Assembly (NCBI RefSeq): GCF_049647105.1
Contig: NZ_JBARWZ010000288.1
Location: forward strand, 1 to 64,000
Length of the DNA: 64,000 bases
Reading direction: 5' to 3'
Source: Actinophytocola sp049647105
GTDB taxonomy: Bacteria; Actinomycetota; Actinomycetes; Mycobacteriales; Pseudonocardiaceae
Part shown: positions 55,826 to 64,000 of the stretch, piece by piece
How the letters are laid out: each line of letters opens with the position of its first letter
How positions within the stretch are numbered: the first letter of the stretch is position 1
Notes under the pieces: generated by a model
What the model saw: the letters and a program-made list of their open reading frames with translations, nothing else
The model's database searches: none
What the model was told of the DNA's origin: nothing
Program-made: the position numbers and the translations under genes

Positions 55826-56119
55826 ATGGCGAAGCTGAACACGAACGTGAACGTCGACGGCGTCTGGTACGGCCCGGACAGCGATGTGCCTGATGCTGTG
55901 GCGGCGCGGATCTCGAACCCGAAAGTGTGGGACGGGGCTCCGCCGGCCACGCCGGAGCCGACGAAGCAGGGCAGCGACGAGGTGAAGGAGCCGCCGCGTG
56001 GCGGCCCCGGATCCTCAGCGGACGCCTGGCGGACCTTCATGGTCGCGCAGAACTTCGAGGTCCCCGACAACGCGACTGCGAAGGACATGCAGGCCGCGTG
56101 GGACAGCCGGGAGAAGTGA
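55826..56119 (+). CDS. Head-tail region protein, 97 residues
   Basis: A small protein with a beta-rich start (NVNVDGVWYGPDSDVPDAVA) and a helical end (TFMVAQNFEVPDNATAKDMQ), separated by a disordered linker. GAGGAGG-type site before the ATG. The position suggests a capsid or connector accessory. Confidence 0.6.
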   Translation: MAKLNTNVNVDGVWYGPDSDVPDAVAARISNPKVWDGAPPATPEPTKQGSDEVKEPPRGGPGSSADAWRTFMVAQNFEVPDNATAKDMQAAWDSREK

Positions 56120-56122
56120 GCA

Positions 56123-56503
56123 GTGGCCACGCCGTTCGCGACCACGACCGACGTGGCCACTCTCCTCAAGGTCACGTTCGACTCCGCTGAGGAACTGCAG
56201 TGCGAGATGGTGCTGGCCGCGCTGAGCGCCGCGCTGCGTTCCACACTGCCCGACTTGGACACCTGGATCGCGAACGGCGGCACTGACCCGGTGTTGGCGA
56301 AGTTCGCGGTCTGCGACCTCGCCAAGGGCTACATCCAGGTCGTCCGGACCGGCAACATCAAGTCCGAGGCACATCCCGAATACCAGGTGGTGTTCCAGGA
56401 CGTACCCAAGGGCGGCGTAGACGTCTCCGACTGGATCGACCTGCTGACCCCTGCATCCAACCGGAGCGCCCGAGGTAAGGCGTTCTCCATCCACCCGGGG
56501 TGA
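56123..56503 (+). CDS. Head-tail connector (Gp19/gp15-like)
   Basis: A 126-residue helical adaptor (ATTTDVATLLKVTFDSAEEL; VCDLAKGYIQVVRTGNIKSE). Its C-terminal arm fits the portal-adaptor family. GTG 56123. Extends the portal channel for tail attachment. Confidence 0.78.
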   Translation: MATPFATTTDVATLLKVTFDSAEELQCEMVLAALSAALRSTLPDLDTWIANGGTDPVLAKFAVCDLAKGYIQVVRTGNIKSEAHPEYQVVFQDVPKGGVDVSDWIDLLTPASNRSARGKAFSIHPG

Positions 56504-56510
56504 ACACAAC

Positions 56511-56804
56511 ATGACCGAAGCTGACCTGCCGAACACGATCGTCGTCGTCGACGCGGACGGCCTCCGCCACTGGTCGTCCCGAACCTCACAGTTCGTCGTC
56601 GACGGCCTCGCCGACGGAACGCTGACGGAGGTGGACGATGCCCCAGTACCCGCACCGGGTGAAGATCACGACACCGGGACCGCAGACGGATCCGCCGACG
56701 GTGGATCCGGAGACGGGGAACGAAGTGCTTCCGCCGCCGGTGACGAGGTCGGGGATGGCGTGGATGGCGCAACGACCGACCGGGGTGCTCGCCGCCGCCG
56801 CTGA
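56511..56804 (+). CDS. Phage protein sharing 167 bases with the next gene
   Basis: A 97-residue protein whose first 42 residues look like a small domain (LPNTIVVVDADGLRHWSSRT; VVDGLADGTLTEVDD) and the rest is Gly/Asp/Ser/Arg-rich and disordered. The final 167 bases are shared, in another frame, with the head-closure gene. The structured part is outside the overlap. Confidence 0.6.
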   Translation: MTEADLPNTIVVVDADGLRHWSSRTSQFVVDGLADGTLTEVDDAPVPAPGEDHDTGTADGSADGGSGDGERSASAAGDEVGDGVDGATTDRGARRRR

Positions 56805-57030
56805 ACTCAACGCCGGCCAGAACACCACCATCTCCCTCGCAACCATCCTCGTCCCCATTGGCACGGTCCTCACGAAAGACTCCACTGTGGAGGACGTGGA
56901 CGGTGTTGTTGGCGGGGAGCCGGGCGCGAAGTACGTCGTCGAAGGCAAACCGGCGGACCGCTACTCGGGGGCCCGCCACCAGAAAGTGTTTCGTGCCGCG
57001 GCCCTGCGGCTCATCTCAGACCTGCAGTAG
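56638..57030 (+). CDS. Head closure protein
   Basis: A 130-residue beta-rich protein (MPQYPHRVKITTPGPQTDPP; MAWMAQRPTGVLAAAAELNA; EPGAKYVVEGKPADRYSG) of the SPP1 gp16/HK97 gp7 stopper type. ATG 56638 lies inside the preceding gene. It plugs the portal channel after packaging. Confidence 0.75.
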   Translation: MPQYPHRVKITTPGPQTDPPTVDPETGNEVLPPPVTRSGMAWMAQRPTGVLAAAAELNAGQNTTISLATILVPIGTVLTKDSTVEDVDGVVGGEPGAKYVVEGKPADRYSGARHQKVFRAAALRLISDLQ

Positions 57031-57039
57031 GAGCCTGCC

Positions 57040-57369
57040 ATGCCCGCAACCGCGGTCACCGTCACCAACCTCGACCACAAGACCGCCATCGTGAAGCCGA
57101 CACCGGTGGCCTGTGACAACGTCAACGGCAATCGGGCGATCAACGGCGGCACCCTCATCCTCGAGCTCACGTCGTCGGCTGGCGGCACCGTGACGGTGTC
57201 GTTCCCGGCGTCCGTGGCGGTCGACGGGCAGGCGCCGGCGTCGATTGTGTACACGCTGACCGGTGCGCAGACGAAGGTGGTCGGCGGATTTCCCGTCGCC
57301 TACTACGGTTCCGAGGTGACGTTCACCGCGTCCGCGTCGACGATCACCGTCATCGCTTACCAGGTGTAG
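57040..57369 (+). CDS. Small beta-rich virion protein
   Basis: A 109-residue protein, nearly all beta-strand (NGGTLILELTSSAGGTVTVS; STITVIAYQV). Typically found between head-closure and tail genes in actinophages; possibly a connector or capsid-surface protein. Confidence 0.65.
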   Translation: MPATAVTVTNLDHKTAIVKPTPVACDNVNGNRAINGGTLILELTSSAGGTVTVSFPASVAVDGQAPASIVYTLTGAQTKVVGGFPVAYYGSEVTFTASASTITVIAYQV

Positions 57370-57371
57370 CC

Positions 57372-57683
57372 GTGGCCAGCATCCGGGTCACGGTGTTCGC
57401 CGACGAGGCTGTGCGGCTCGCACGGGAAGCATCAGTGAACGAACGTGCGGAGATAGCCAGGCAGGCCGCGGACGACGCCCGCGCGACAGCCCGGGTCGAA
57501 ACCGGCGAGTTCAAGTCGGGGATCGGTGTCGTTGTTGACGGGACGCTGGTGCGGATCGTCAACGACGACCCGGAGGCTGGGTTCAAGGAGTACGGCACCT
57601 CCGACACGGCGCCGCAAGCCACGATGACGAACGCGGCCCGCCGCTACGGGAAGTACTCCGGGGTGCAGCCGAAGGGACGGTGA
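57372..57683 (+). CDS. HK97 gp10-like head-tail joining protein
   Basis: A 103-residue protein with helix and beta segments (EASVNERAEIARQAADDARA; FKEYGTSDTAPQATMTNAAR), the form of the gp10/neck family. GTG start. Overlaps the next start by 4 bases. Confidence 0.75.
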   Translation: MASIRVTVFADEAVRLAREASVNERAEIARQAADDARATARVETGEFKSGIGVVVDGTLVRIVNDDPEAGFKEYGTSDTAPQATMTNAARRYGKYSGVQPKGR

Positions 57684-58129
57684 CCATGTCCCAACCCGGC
57701 CCGATCCCGTGGGTGCCCGGCGCGATCCGGCAACTGCTGATCGCAGACGCCCCGTTCATGGCCGAATGCGGCAACCGGCTGAGCTCCCGCTTGCCGTCCA
57801 CGGTGACGTTCTGCGCGCGGATCCGGCTCGCCGGCAACAACTCCATCTCCGGCGACGGGGTGGCGTGGTCACCTCTCGTTCAGGTCGAAGGCTGGTGTGC
57901 ACCCGGCGTCGCCGCTGTGTCAGACCCCGAGGTGAAGGCGTGGGACATCGCCTCCCGCGCAGCCGCGGTGGTCGGGCGGGCCCGCAACATCACCTACCAG
58001 AACATGGCCTACTCCGCACGGCTCGTCGAGGGGCCGCTGTCGGATGTGGACACCTCGCGTGGCGAGTCCACGCCCCTGTACTGGTCACTGGTGCGGGTCG
58101 AGTTGAAGGCCCACGTCACCGCCACCTAA
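57680..58129 (+). CDS. Tail terminator protein
   Basis: A 149-residue gpU/gp17-like protein (GAIRQLLIADAPFMAECGNR; YWSLVRVELKAHVTAT). GTG 57680 or the ATG two codons later. It would cap the tail tube before joining to the head. Confidence 0.75.
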   Translation: MTMSQPGPIPWVPGAIRQLLIADAPFMAECGNRLSSRLPSTVTFCARIRLAGNNSISGDGVAWSPLVQVEGWCAPGVAAVSDPEVKAWDIASRAAAVVGRARNITYQNMAYSARLVEGPLSDVDTSRGESTPLYWSLVRVELKAHVTAT

Positions 58130-58251
58130 GTCGTTCCGCCCGCTGGCTGCCCTGCCTGGCGGGCGGAACACCTCCACCCAAAGTCAGGGCATGAGCAGGG
58201 CGCTCACACCCATCGCCCCGCAACGCGCGGGCCCAGCAGCAGGAGGCTGCA

Positions 58252-58815
58252 TTGTCTACCTACGCCGACTCCTCCAAGGCCCGCCTCTGGCTCGACGGCG
58301 ACGGGTTCCGCGGCACCGTCAACGCGTCGCCACCCGCCGACGTGTTCGCCACCTCCATCGCCGGGATGGATGCCTTTGGTGGCATCAAGGCCGGATTCAC
58401 GATCACCCCGAACCAGGACGTCACCGACCTCGACGTCTGGAACAACGAGTCGGGCGCCGCCTACTACACGTCGAAGAAGCCGCCCACGTACGGCATCAAG
58501 TTCCGGCCGGTCGACTACTCGAAGGCCACCACGCTGACGCTGCTGCGCGGCGGATCGATCGCCGAGACCGGTGTCGGCTCCGGGATCTTCGAGTGGATCG
58601 AAGGTGACGACGAGGAGTTCTCGCTCCTCATCCGTGTCGTGAACGGCGCGAAGAAGAAGGCCTACTACATCGCCCGCTGCACGTTGGCCACCATCCCTGA
58701 AGAGGTCATGAACGACGAAGACCTCGAGGGCTGGGACATGGAGTTCAAGCCGCTGGCCCCGTCCGGTGGCGTCAAGGCGATCCGTCGCTACACCACCGAG
58801 AACCCGCTCGCCTGA
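58252..58815 (+). CDS. Major tail protein with TTG start
   Basis: A 187-residue tail tube subunit (LWLDGDGFRGTVNASPPADV; SIAGMDAFGGIKAGFTITPN; RCTLATIPEEVMNDEDLEGW). A TTG at 58252 preceded by AGGAGG at 58241-58246 sets the start; no ATG or GTG fits the homology. The 122 bases before it lack a gene. Confidence 0.85.
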   Translation: MSTYADSSKARLWLDGDGFRGTVNASPPADVFATSIAGMDAFGGIKAGFTITPNQDVTDLDVWNNESGAAYYTSKKPPTYGIKFRPVDYSKATTLTLLRGGSIAETGVGSGIFEWIEGDDEEFSLLIRVVNGAKKKAYYIARCTLATIPEEVMNDEDLEGWDMEFKPLAPSGGVKAIRRYTTENPLA

Positions 58816-58830
58816 TCCGGAGGAAACACC

Positions 58831-59292
58831 ATGCAGGGCACCCCCAACGACCGCGTGCTGGACCTGAACCTGCTGCTAGCAGCACGTCGCCTCGACCCGA
58901 TTGAGGTCAAGCTCGGCGACAGCACGTACATGGTCAACACCGACCTCACCGGTACCGAAGTGCAGACGTTCCTGACGCTGATGCAGAAGGGCCACGACGC
59001 ATCCGCGTTCACCCTCCTCGTCGGCTCCCGGGAAGACCGGCAGCGCGTTGTCGCGGCCATCACCCGCGCCACCAAAGCGAATCTGAAGAACCCACCGAAG
59101 CCTCCCGTCTCAGAGCAGGCGGAGGTGCTCAACGCGTACGTCGACGCGCTGCCCCGCATGCACCAGGCGCTCGTGTCCGGAGCGATCATGCGAGCGTCGA
59201 AAGCGCTCGCCGAGTTCGCGAAGACCGACGACGAGATCTACGAGGCGTACGGATACGGCTCGGAGCCGGTGGGGGAATCCACGGCGTCCTGA
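58831..59292 (+). CDS. Tail assembly chaperone, short form (gpG-like)
   Basis: A 153-residue helical protein between the major tail and tape measure genes. GGAGGAAA before ATG 58831. The end of the frame (GSEPVGESTAS) contains a slippery GGGGGAA at 59271-59277, from which a -1 shift would give the long form through 59759. Both forms together guide tape measure during tail assembly. Confidence 0.88.
   Translation: MQGTPNDRVLDLNLLLAARRLDPIEVKLGDSTYMVNTDLTGTEVQTFLTLMQKGHDASAFTLLVGSREDRQRVVAAITRATKANLKNPPKPPVSEQAEVLNAYVDALPRMHQALVSGAIMRASKALAEFAKTDDEIYEAYGYGSEPVGESTAS
59271..59277 (+). promoter_or_regulatory. Predicted -1 ribosomal frameshift site
   Basis: GGGGGAA read as GTG GGG GAA in the zero frame. 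A GGG codon in the P site re-pairs perfectly after a one-base back-slip, and the -1 frame is open to 59759. Position matches the universal gpG-gpGT shift of long-tailed phages. Confidence 0.7.
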
Positions 59293-59759
59293 CCGAGGTT
59301 CTCGGACCCCGGTGGGGCGCCGCTTCCGCCGACTTCAAACGCTTCTACGGCACCGACCTCGCGCACGCCCTCGACACCTGGCCTGCCGTCGAGGTGGTGT
59401 CGAAGATCCACCAACTCCCACCCCACTCACAGCTCGCCCGCGCCGAGCTCGGGGACATGGCCGACTGGGGGGACCTCGCCGAGAACGTGGCCCGCCTGGT
59501 CGACCGGATCGACTTCTACGTCACCCATCAGTACGCGCAGTGGACCGCTGACCCGGATGAGGTTGCAGCAGCCCGGCGCAGCCGCCAGAAGCCGCCGCCG
59601 TTCCCGCTGATCCGGCCGGTTGCCGCTCGTCCGCCATCGCTACACGAACGTCTCAACGAATCGTATGCGGCGCAGGCCTCCGAGTACACGGTGAACCCGC
59701 TGGCTCCGCGAATGGTCTCCGACGACGAGTTTGACGCATTCATCGACCAGTTCCTGTGA
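59271..59759 (+). CDS. Tail assembly chaperone extension (gpT-like), -1 frame
   Basis: The -1 frame encodes a coding-like C-terminal domain (TEVLGPRWGAASADFKRFYG; MADWGDLAENVARLVDRIDF; ending FDAFIDQFL) with no start codon of its own near its beginning, so it is read only as the fusion 58831-59759. The first internal ATG (59394 region) is deep in the conserved part and has no ribosome site. Confidence 0.8.
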   Translation, partial: GGIHGVLTEVLGPRWGAASADFKRFYGTDLAHALDTWPAVEVVSKIHQLPPHSQLARAELGDMADWGDLAENVARLVDRIDFYVTHQYAQWTADPDEVAAARRSRQKPPPFPLIRPVAARPPSLHERLNESYAAQASEYTVNPLAPRMVSDDEFDAFIDQFL

Positions 59760-59778
59760 CTAACCGCTGGGGGTGACC

Positions 59779-62700
59779 ATGCCCGGCGGCAAGATCGACA
59801 TCCTGGTTGAACCAGACATGCGCGCCTTCCCCTCCAAGCTCGCATCAGGACTCCGCAGTTCCAGCGGCATCGCCTCGTCCATCGGCCGCGGACTCGGGCT
59901 GGCGGTCGCCGCCGGAACGGCTGTCGCCGCCGGCGGTCTTGCCAGCGTCATCAAGCTCGGCAACGAGTATCAGGGAAACCTGAACGAGCTCCAGGCCGTG
60001 TCGGGCGCGACCGCCATCCAGATGGCCAAGGTCGGTCAGACCGCCAAGGCCCTCGGCGCCGACATGACGTTGCCGGCCACATCGGCCGCGGACGCGGCGA
60101 ACGCCATGGTGGAACTAGCCAAGGGCGGCCTTTCGGTCGACGAGGCCATGCAAGCGGCCAAGGGCACTCTGCAGTTGGCGGCCGCGGCCCAAGTGGACGG
60201 CGCGACAGCGGCGGAACTGCAGTCCGCTGCGTTGAACTCGTTCGGTCTGGCGGCGGACCAGGCGGGCCGGGTCGCCGACGTGCTAGCCAACACCGCAAAC
60301 GCGTCGGCGTCCTCGATGATCGACGTCGGCAACTCCCTGAAGTACGTCGCCCCCGTGTCCGCGGCGCTCAAAGTGTCCATCGAGGACACCGCCGCCGCTA
60401 TCGGATTGCTCGCCAATCAAGGCGTGAAGGGGGAGCAGGCAGGCACATCCCTGCGCGGCATCCTCGCCAGCTTGGCGTCACCGTCGGCTGCGGCCGCGGA
60501 TGGGCTGAAGACGCTCGGCGTCCAGGCGTTCGACGCCCAGGGCAAGTTCGTCGGACTTCGGGTCTTTACTGACCAGTTGGCGCAGGCGAAGGGCCGACTG
60601 ACCGACGCCGAGTTCGCCGCCGCGGCCAGCACCGCGTTCGGCAACGAAGGGTTCACCGCCGCGAACGCGTTGGCGGCCGAGGGTGCCGCCTCGTTCGACG
60701 AGATGGCCACGTCGGTGTCTCGTGCTGGCGGCGCAGCCGACGTCGCGGCCGCTCAGACCAAGGGCCTCGGCGGCGCATGGGAAGGCTTCAAGTCCCAACT
60801 CGAGACCGCCGGTATCGAGGTCTACGAGGTCATCGCCCCCGGCCTCGAACGAGCCACCCGTTCCGCCGCGGAATTCGTCGCCGGATTCACCCCGAAGATC
60901 GTCACTGGCCTGGAAACCGCAGTCGCCGCCGGCGAACTCTTCGGACCGCAACTTGCCGAGGCGCTGGTGTCGCGCGGTGACGCGCTCCTCGACGTAGTAA
61001 GCGACATCATCGACCCAGTCGTCGCCGGGCTGGTCGACTCGCTGAACGGCGCGGTGAACGTCGGAACGACCGTGTTCGGCGGATTCGCTGACGTGGTACG
61101 TGAAGGCGCCGACGCCGTTGTCCCGCTCGCAGAAGGGGTCGGCAACCTGCTCGAGGGCCTCAACCAGGCCACCGGTCCGGTTGGCGCTCTGGTCGCCGGC
61201 CTCGAGTTGGTGTACGACATCACCGCAGGCATCGTCCGGGTCATCGCGCCTGCCGTCGCGGTGATTGGTGACCTGGCGTCAGCGTTCGGTGACCTGCCGG
61301 GACCGATCCAGACGGCCGCGGTCGCCGTTCTCGCTCTCCGCGCCGGGCCGGCAGTCCTAGGTGGTCTGCGGACTGCGCTGCGCGGTACTGCCACAGACGC
61401 TGGGGAAGCGGGACGACAGGCTGGCCTTCTCGGGCGAGCGTGGTCGACGGTAACGGCCCCGGTCCAGTTGGCGGCGAGCGGCATCGGTAGTGCTGTCGGC
61501 GTCGTCCGCCAGTTCAACGATGAGGCCCGCGTGCAGCGGGCGGTCGCTACCGAAGCCGGCGACTCGGTTGGGCGTCTCGGTACCTATGCGGCCGCGTTCA
61601 ATACCTCAACGATCCCCGCGATCGCCGCAGCTCGCGGATTCGCGGAGCAGACCAGCGCGATCCGCGACGGTGCCGCTGCCGCCGGGCAGCCCATCTCCAC
61701 GATGGGTGCCGCGGTGGGGACTCTGGTAGAGCGCAGTCCTGCCCTGTCGGCTATGAAGGCGTCATTCGACAGGGCATCCTCTGGGGCCGAACGGTTTGGG
61801 CGCACTGCGGGTATCGCTGCTGCCGCAGGTTCGGGTCTTCGATCTGCCGCAGGTGGGCTGATCTCCGCGTTCGGTGGTCCGTGGGGTGTCGCACTAGGGA
61901 TCGCCTCAGGCGGACTGGCGTTGCTGGCGGGAGCGAACGCGGACGCCGCCGCCGAGGAGCAGGCGCACCGCGAGCAGGTCGACTCGCTGGCGGGGGCATT
62001 GCGGGAAAGCAATGGTGTCATCAACGACCACATCCGTGCTCTGGCGCTCAAACGCCTCGAAGACAAGGGCGCCGCCCAACTGGCCCGCGATCTGGACATT
62101 CCAGTTCGCACGTTGACAGATGCATACCTAGGCAACAAGAACGCACTCACGCAGGTACAAGCCGCACTTCAGGTGTACCTGGACCAGGTCGCTGGTCAAG
62201 GCCAGCTAGAAGGTCAGGTCGCGGGATCTAACCCGATGGCCGACAAGGCCCATGAGCTCAAGAACCAATTGGGCGAATTGATCCCCGAGATCAGTGCGGC
62301 AAACGACAAGAACAAGGAGTTCGAGGAGGCGACGGCCACCGGCGCGGCCGCCATGCTGACAGCGGCCGAACGCAGCCAAGGGCTCGGCGCCGCGATGGAT
62401 GTCCTAGCCGACAACACCTCCACAGCGGACGACAAGGCCCGCGCTCTCAAGGACGCCCTGGACGCACTATCCGGCGGGAACATCACGCTCGAGCAGGCGC
62501 AGTCACGGGTCAACGAGCAGCTGGCACAGATTTCGGACAAGTTCGGCGAGAACCTCGACAAGGCCAACGGGTGGGGTGCCGCGCTTCTCAACGCCAACGG
62601 CTCGGTCAACACGACCACCGAGAACGGTCGCTTCCTCCTGGACACGCTCGACGATCTTGGGGCGAGCACCGCAGACCTGGCGCAGAAGACGTTCGATGCC

Positions 62701-63570
62701 GCGATCGCACAGGGCGACGACATGCCGACCGCGTTGGAGAAAGCGCGGCAGGCATCGCAGGGTGTACGGGATTCGTTCGCCGCGCAGGCAGACCAGCTCG
62801 GGTTGACGACCGAGCAGGTGCAGGCGCTCGCGGACCGGTACGGGATTGTGCCGGAGGACATCGTCACGCTGATCCAAACCCCCGGTATGTCGCAGGCCCA
62901 GATCGACATGGAAATCCTGCGACAGAAGGTTGGGAACGTCCCGCCGAACAAGAGCGTCACGGTAACAGGGCTTACGGACTCCGCCGTCAAGAAGCTTGAG
63001 GACATCGGATACCGGGTCGAGCACCTCAAGGATGGATCGTTCAAGGTCACGGCGAATACGAAGACAGCGGACGACATTCTCGCCGGGCTCGCCCGGAAAT
63101 GGAATGGCTACACGATCTACCTGAACACGCAGATCCGTGGCCGCAACAACCAGATCGCGCAGATGGGCGGCGGACTGAATGGCGCGATCGGCGGGATCGT
63201 CGAAACGTACGCCCAGGGCGGCATCCGGAAACTGACCCCGCTGAACGGGAAGATCGCGCACCGGGTGCCGGCGAACACATGGCGGGTCATCGGTGACCGG
63301 CAGACCGGCATCGAGTACTTCCTGCCCGACGACGAAAAGCCCCGCACGATGGCGATCGGCGCGGAGTGGGCGAGGCGCCGCGGGCTGGTGTTGGTCCGGA
63401 AGTACGCCGACGGTGGCATCGCCACACCCGCAACGACAGCGACAGCGGCAGCACCAGGGGCGGGGGTGACGGTGAATATGCCCGTTCAGGTGCAGGACAA
63501 CAGGTCCGCCTACGAGTTCGCCCGTGTCGCATCCTCCGATATCGCGTGGGCGGCGAGGTTCTCCGGATGA
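59779..63570 (+). CDS. Tape measure protein
   Basis: A tape measure of about 1263 residues. N-terminal PhageMin_Tail domain (GNEYQGNLNELQAVSGATAI; GTSLRGILASLASPS); long Ala/Gly/Ser-rich helical body with membrane-like hydrophobic patches (AAGTAVAAGGLASVIKLGNE; LISAFGGPWGVALGIASGGL); C-terminal conserved region GNKIAHR-type before the end. ATG 59779 is favoured over GTG 59773 by GGGGG spacing. By the usual 0.15 nm per residue the tail would be about 190 nm. Confidence 0.93.
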   Translation: MPGGKIDILVEPDMRAFPSKLASGLRSSSGIASSIGRGLGLAVAAGTAVAAGGLASVIKLGNEYQGNLNELQAVSGATAIQMAKVGQTAKALGADMTLPATSAADAANAMVELAKGGLSVDEAMQAAKGTLQLAAAAQVDGATAAELQSAALNSFGLAADQAGRVADVLANTANASASSMIDVGNSLKYVAPVSAALKVSIEDTAAAIGLLANQGVKGEQAGTSLRGILASLASPSAAAADGLKTLGVQAFDAQGKFVGLRVFTDQLAQAKGRLTDAEFAAAASTAFGNEGFTAANALAAEGAASFDEMATSVSRAGGAADVAAAQTKGLGGAWEGFKSQLETAGIEVYEVIAPGLERATRSAAEFVAGFTPKIVTGLETAVAAGELFGPQLAEALVSRGDALLDVVSDIIDPVVAGLVDSLNGAVNVGTTVFGGFADVVREGADAVVPLAEGVGNLLEGLNQATGPVGALVAGLELVYDITAGIVRVIAPAVAVIGDLASAFGDLPGPIQTAAVAVLALRAGPAVLGGLRTALRGTATDAGEAGRQAGLLGRAWSTVTAPVQLAASGIGSAVGVVRQFNDEARVQRAVATEAGDSVGRLGTYAAAFNTSTIPAIAAARGFAEQTSAIRDGAAAAGQPISTMGAAVGTLVERSPALSAMKASFDRASSGAERFGRTAGIAAAAGSGLRSAAGGLISAFGGPWGVALGIASGGLALLAGANADAAAEEQAHREQVDSLAGALRESNGVINDHIRALALKRLEDKGAAQLARDLDIPVRTLTDAYLGNKNALTQVQAALQVYLDQVAGQGQLEGQVAGSNPMADKAHELKNQLGELIPEISAANDKNKEFEEATATGAAAMLTAAERSQGLGAAMDVLADNTSTADDKARALKDALDALSGGNITLEQAQSRVNEQLAQISDKFGENLDKANGWGAALLNANGSVNTTTENGRFLLDTLDDLGASTADLAQKTFDAAIAQGDDMPTALEKARQASQGVRDSFAAQADQLGLTTEQVQALADRYGIVPEDIVTLIQTPGMSQAQIDMEILRQKVGNVPPNKSVTVTGLTDSAVKKLEDIGYRVEHLKDGSFKVTANTKTADDILAGLARKWNGYTIYLNTQIRGRNNQIAQMGGGLNGAIGGIVETYAQGGIRKLTPLNGKIAHRVPANTWRVIGDRQTGIEYFLPDDEKPRTMAIGAEWARRRGLVLVRKYADGGIATPATTATAAAPGAGVTVNMPVQVQDNRSAYEFARVASSDIAWAARFSG

Positions 63571-64000
63571 GCACCCAGATCGTCACCCCGGCGTGGACTG
63601 TGGACGGCTGGTCCGGGAACTACGTCGACGACAACGGTGTCACGTGGTTTGTCTCCGACGACAAGGGCTGGTTCGAACCGGTCCAGGACCGACTGTTCGA
63701 CATGGACAAACCGGCATCCGACGGCACGTACTCGGCGCCGAACCTCGACGCGTCGCGGGTCATCACCCTCACCGGGTGGGCTCGCGCACCGGATCCGGTC
63801 GCCGCCGACGTGGCGCGGAACAAGTTCAACTCGTTGTGCAAGCGCGGTCACCTGTTTCCGCTTGTAGTTGAGGAGCCGGTGGCGATCCGGACGGCGATGG
63901 TGAAACGCGCGGGTGGGAACCTCCGCAACACCGGAGTCTCGCAGTTCGAGTTCCAACTGATTCTGCTCGCACCGGACCCACGCAAGTACTCCAGCACCGT
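63567..64000 (+). CDS. Distal tail protein, 5' part
   Basis: ATG 63567 overlaps the tape measure stop, and the frame is open to the window end (at least 144 residues). TPAWTVDGWSGNYVDDNGVT and TLTGWARAPDPVAADVARNK with FQLILLAPDPRKYS near the edge match the N-terminal half of siphovirus distal tail (Dit-like) proteins. The remainder lies outside. Confidence 0.82.
   Translation, partial: MSTQIVTPAWTVDGWSGNYVDDNGVTWFVSDDKGWFEPVQDRLFDMDKPASDGTYSAPNLDASRVITLTGWARAPDPVAADVARNKFNSLCKRGHLFPLVVEEPVAIRTAMVKRAGGNLRNTGVSQFEFQLILLAPDPRKYSST

Larger units (their letters stand above)
25057..64000. mobile_element. Siphovirus-type prophage, left end and most of the genome
   Basis: The element starts at the junction with mmpL and runs past the window end. 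Order: int/xis, immunity switch, early and replication genes, DNA methyltransferases, reverse-strand island, late structural genes from HNH/terminase to tape measure and distal tail. Genes are packed, mostly on the plus strand. About 39 kb is visible; lysis genes and attR are missing because they lie outside. Portal, MuF, frameshifted tail chaperones and a long tape measure indicate a long non-contractile tail. Confidence 0.95.

Overview
The window is very GC-rich with dense actinobacterial-style coding. The host genes (a CebR-type cellobiose cluster, SmtB-Zur-GlyRS order, dgt near dnaG, an ECF41 sigma factor, an MMPL transporter) suggest a high-GC actinomycete, probably of the Pseudonocardiaceae (Lentzea/Saccharothrix-like). 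That placement is an inference from gene content; there is no 16S or other marker here.

Region 1 (1-5863) is a cellobiose/cello-oligosaccharide uptake unit: divergent LacI-family repressor (cebR), two operators of the CebR box type, lipoprotein binding protein (cebE), two permeases (cebF, cebG) and a GH1 beta-glucosidase (bglC), closed by strong hairpins. Its usual ATPase (MsiK) is not here. Region 2 (5864-12355) holds repeated DnaA-box-like intergenic motifs, the zinc regulators zur and smtB, a small membrane protein, glyS, and a translationally coupled drug-export type ABC transporter plus two-component system. Region 3 (12356-14946) is a minus-strand run of overlapping genes: DUF559-like protein, a 59-codon gene, VOC protein and GNAT acetyltransferase. 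Region 4 (14947-22889) has a DUF218 membrane protein, dgt, a bacterial serpin, a carboxymuconolactone-decarboxylase-type protein behind a textbook ECF41 promoter, the ECF41 sigma factor itself, dnaG, a dnaG-coupled unknown protein and a methyltransferase with a palindromic operator.

Region 5 (about 25050 to the end, and beyond) is a siphovirus-type prophage. Its integrase/excisionase end lies in the 5' end of an mmpL gene, which has lost its first transmembrane segment. After int and xis come an immunity switch with 10-bp phased operator repeats, an antirepressor, long strings of small genes joined by 4-base stop/start overlaps, a recombination set (RusA, PD-(D/E)XK nuclease, putative annealing protein), C5 and N-type DNA methyltransferases, WhiB, several HNH proteins and a DnaD-like replication gene. 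A short reverse-strand island (endonuclease VII-like protein plus HTH protein) faces two tiny genes across two perfect palindromes. From 48294 the order is canonical: HNH, terminase small and large, portal, MuF-like, scaffold, decoration, major capsid, connectors, major tail, frameshifted tail chaperones, tape measure and distal tail. The lysis genes and the second attachment site lie beyond the window.

The observations most worth following are: the mmpL gene decapitated by the prophage (a possible excision-controlled gene), the helically phased immunity operators, the autonomous 43.7-45.2 kb island with micro-genes and shared leaders, the exact ECF41 promoter, the shortened GH1 enzyme, and an apparent one-base frameshift in a 54-codon phage gene.
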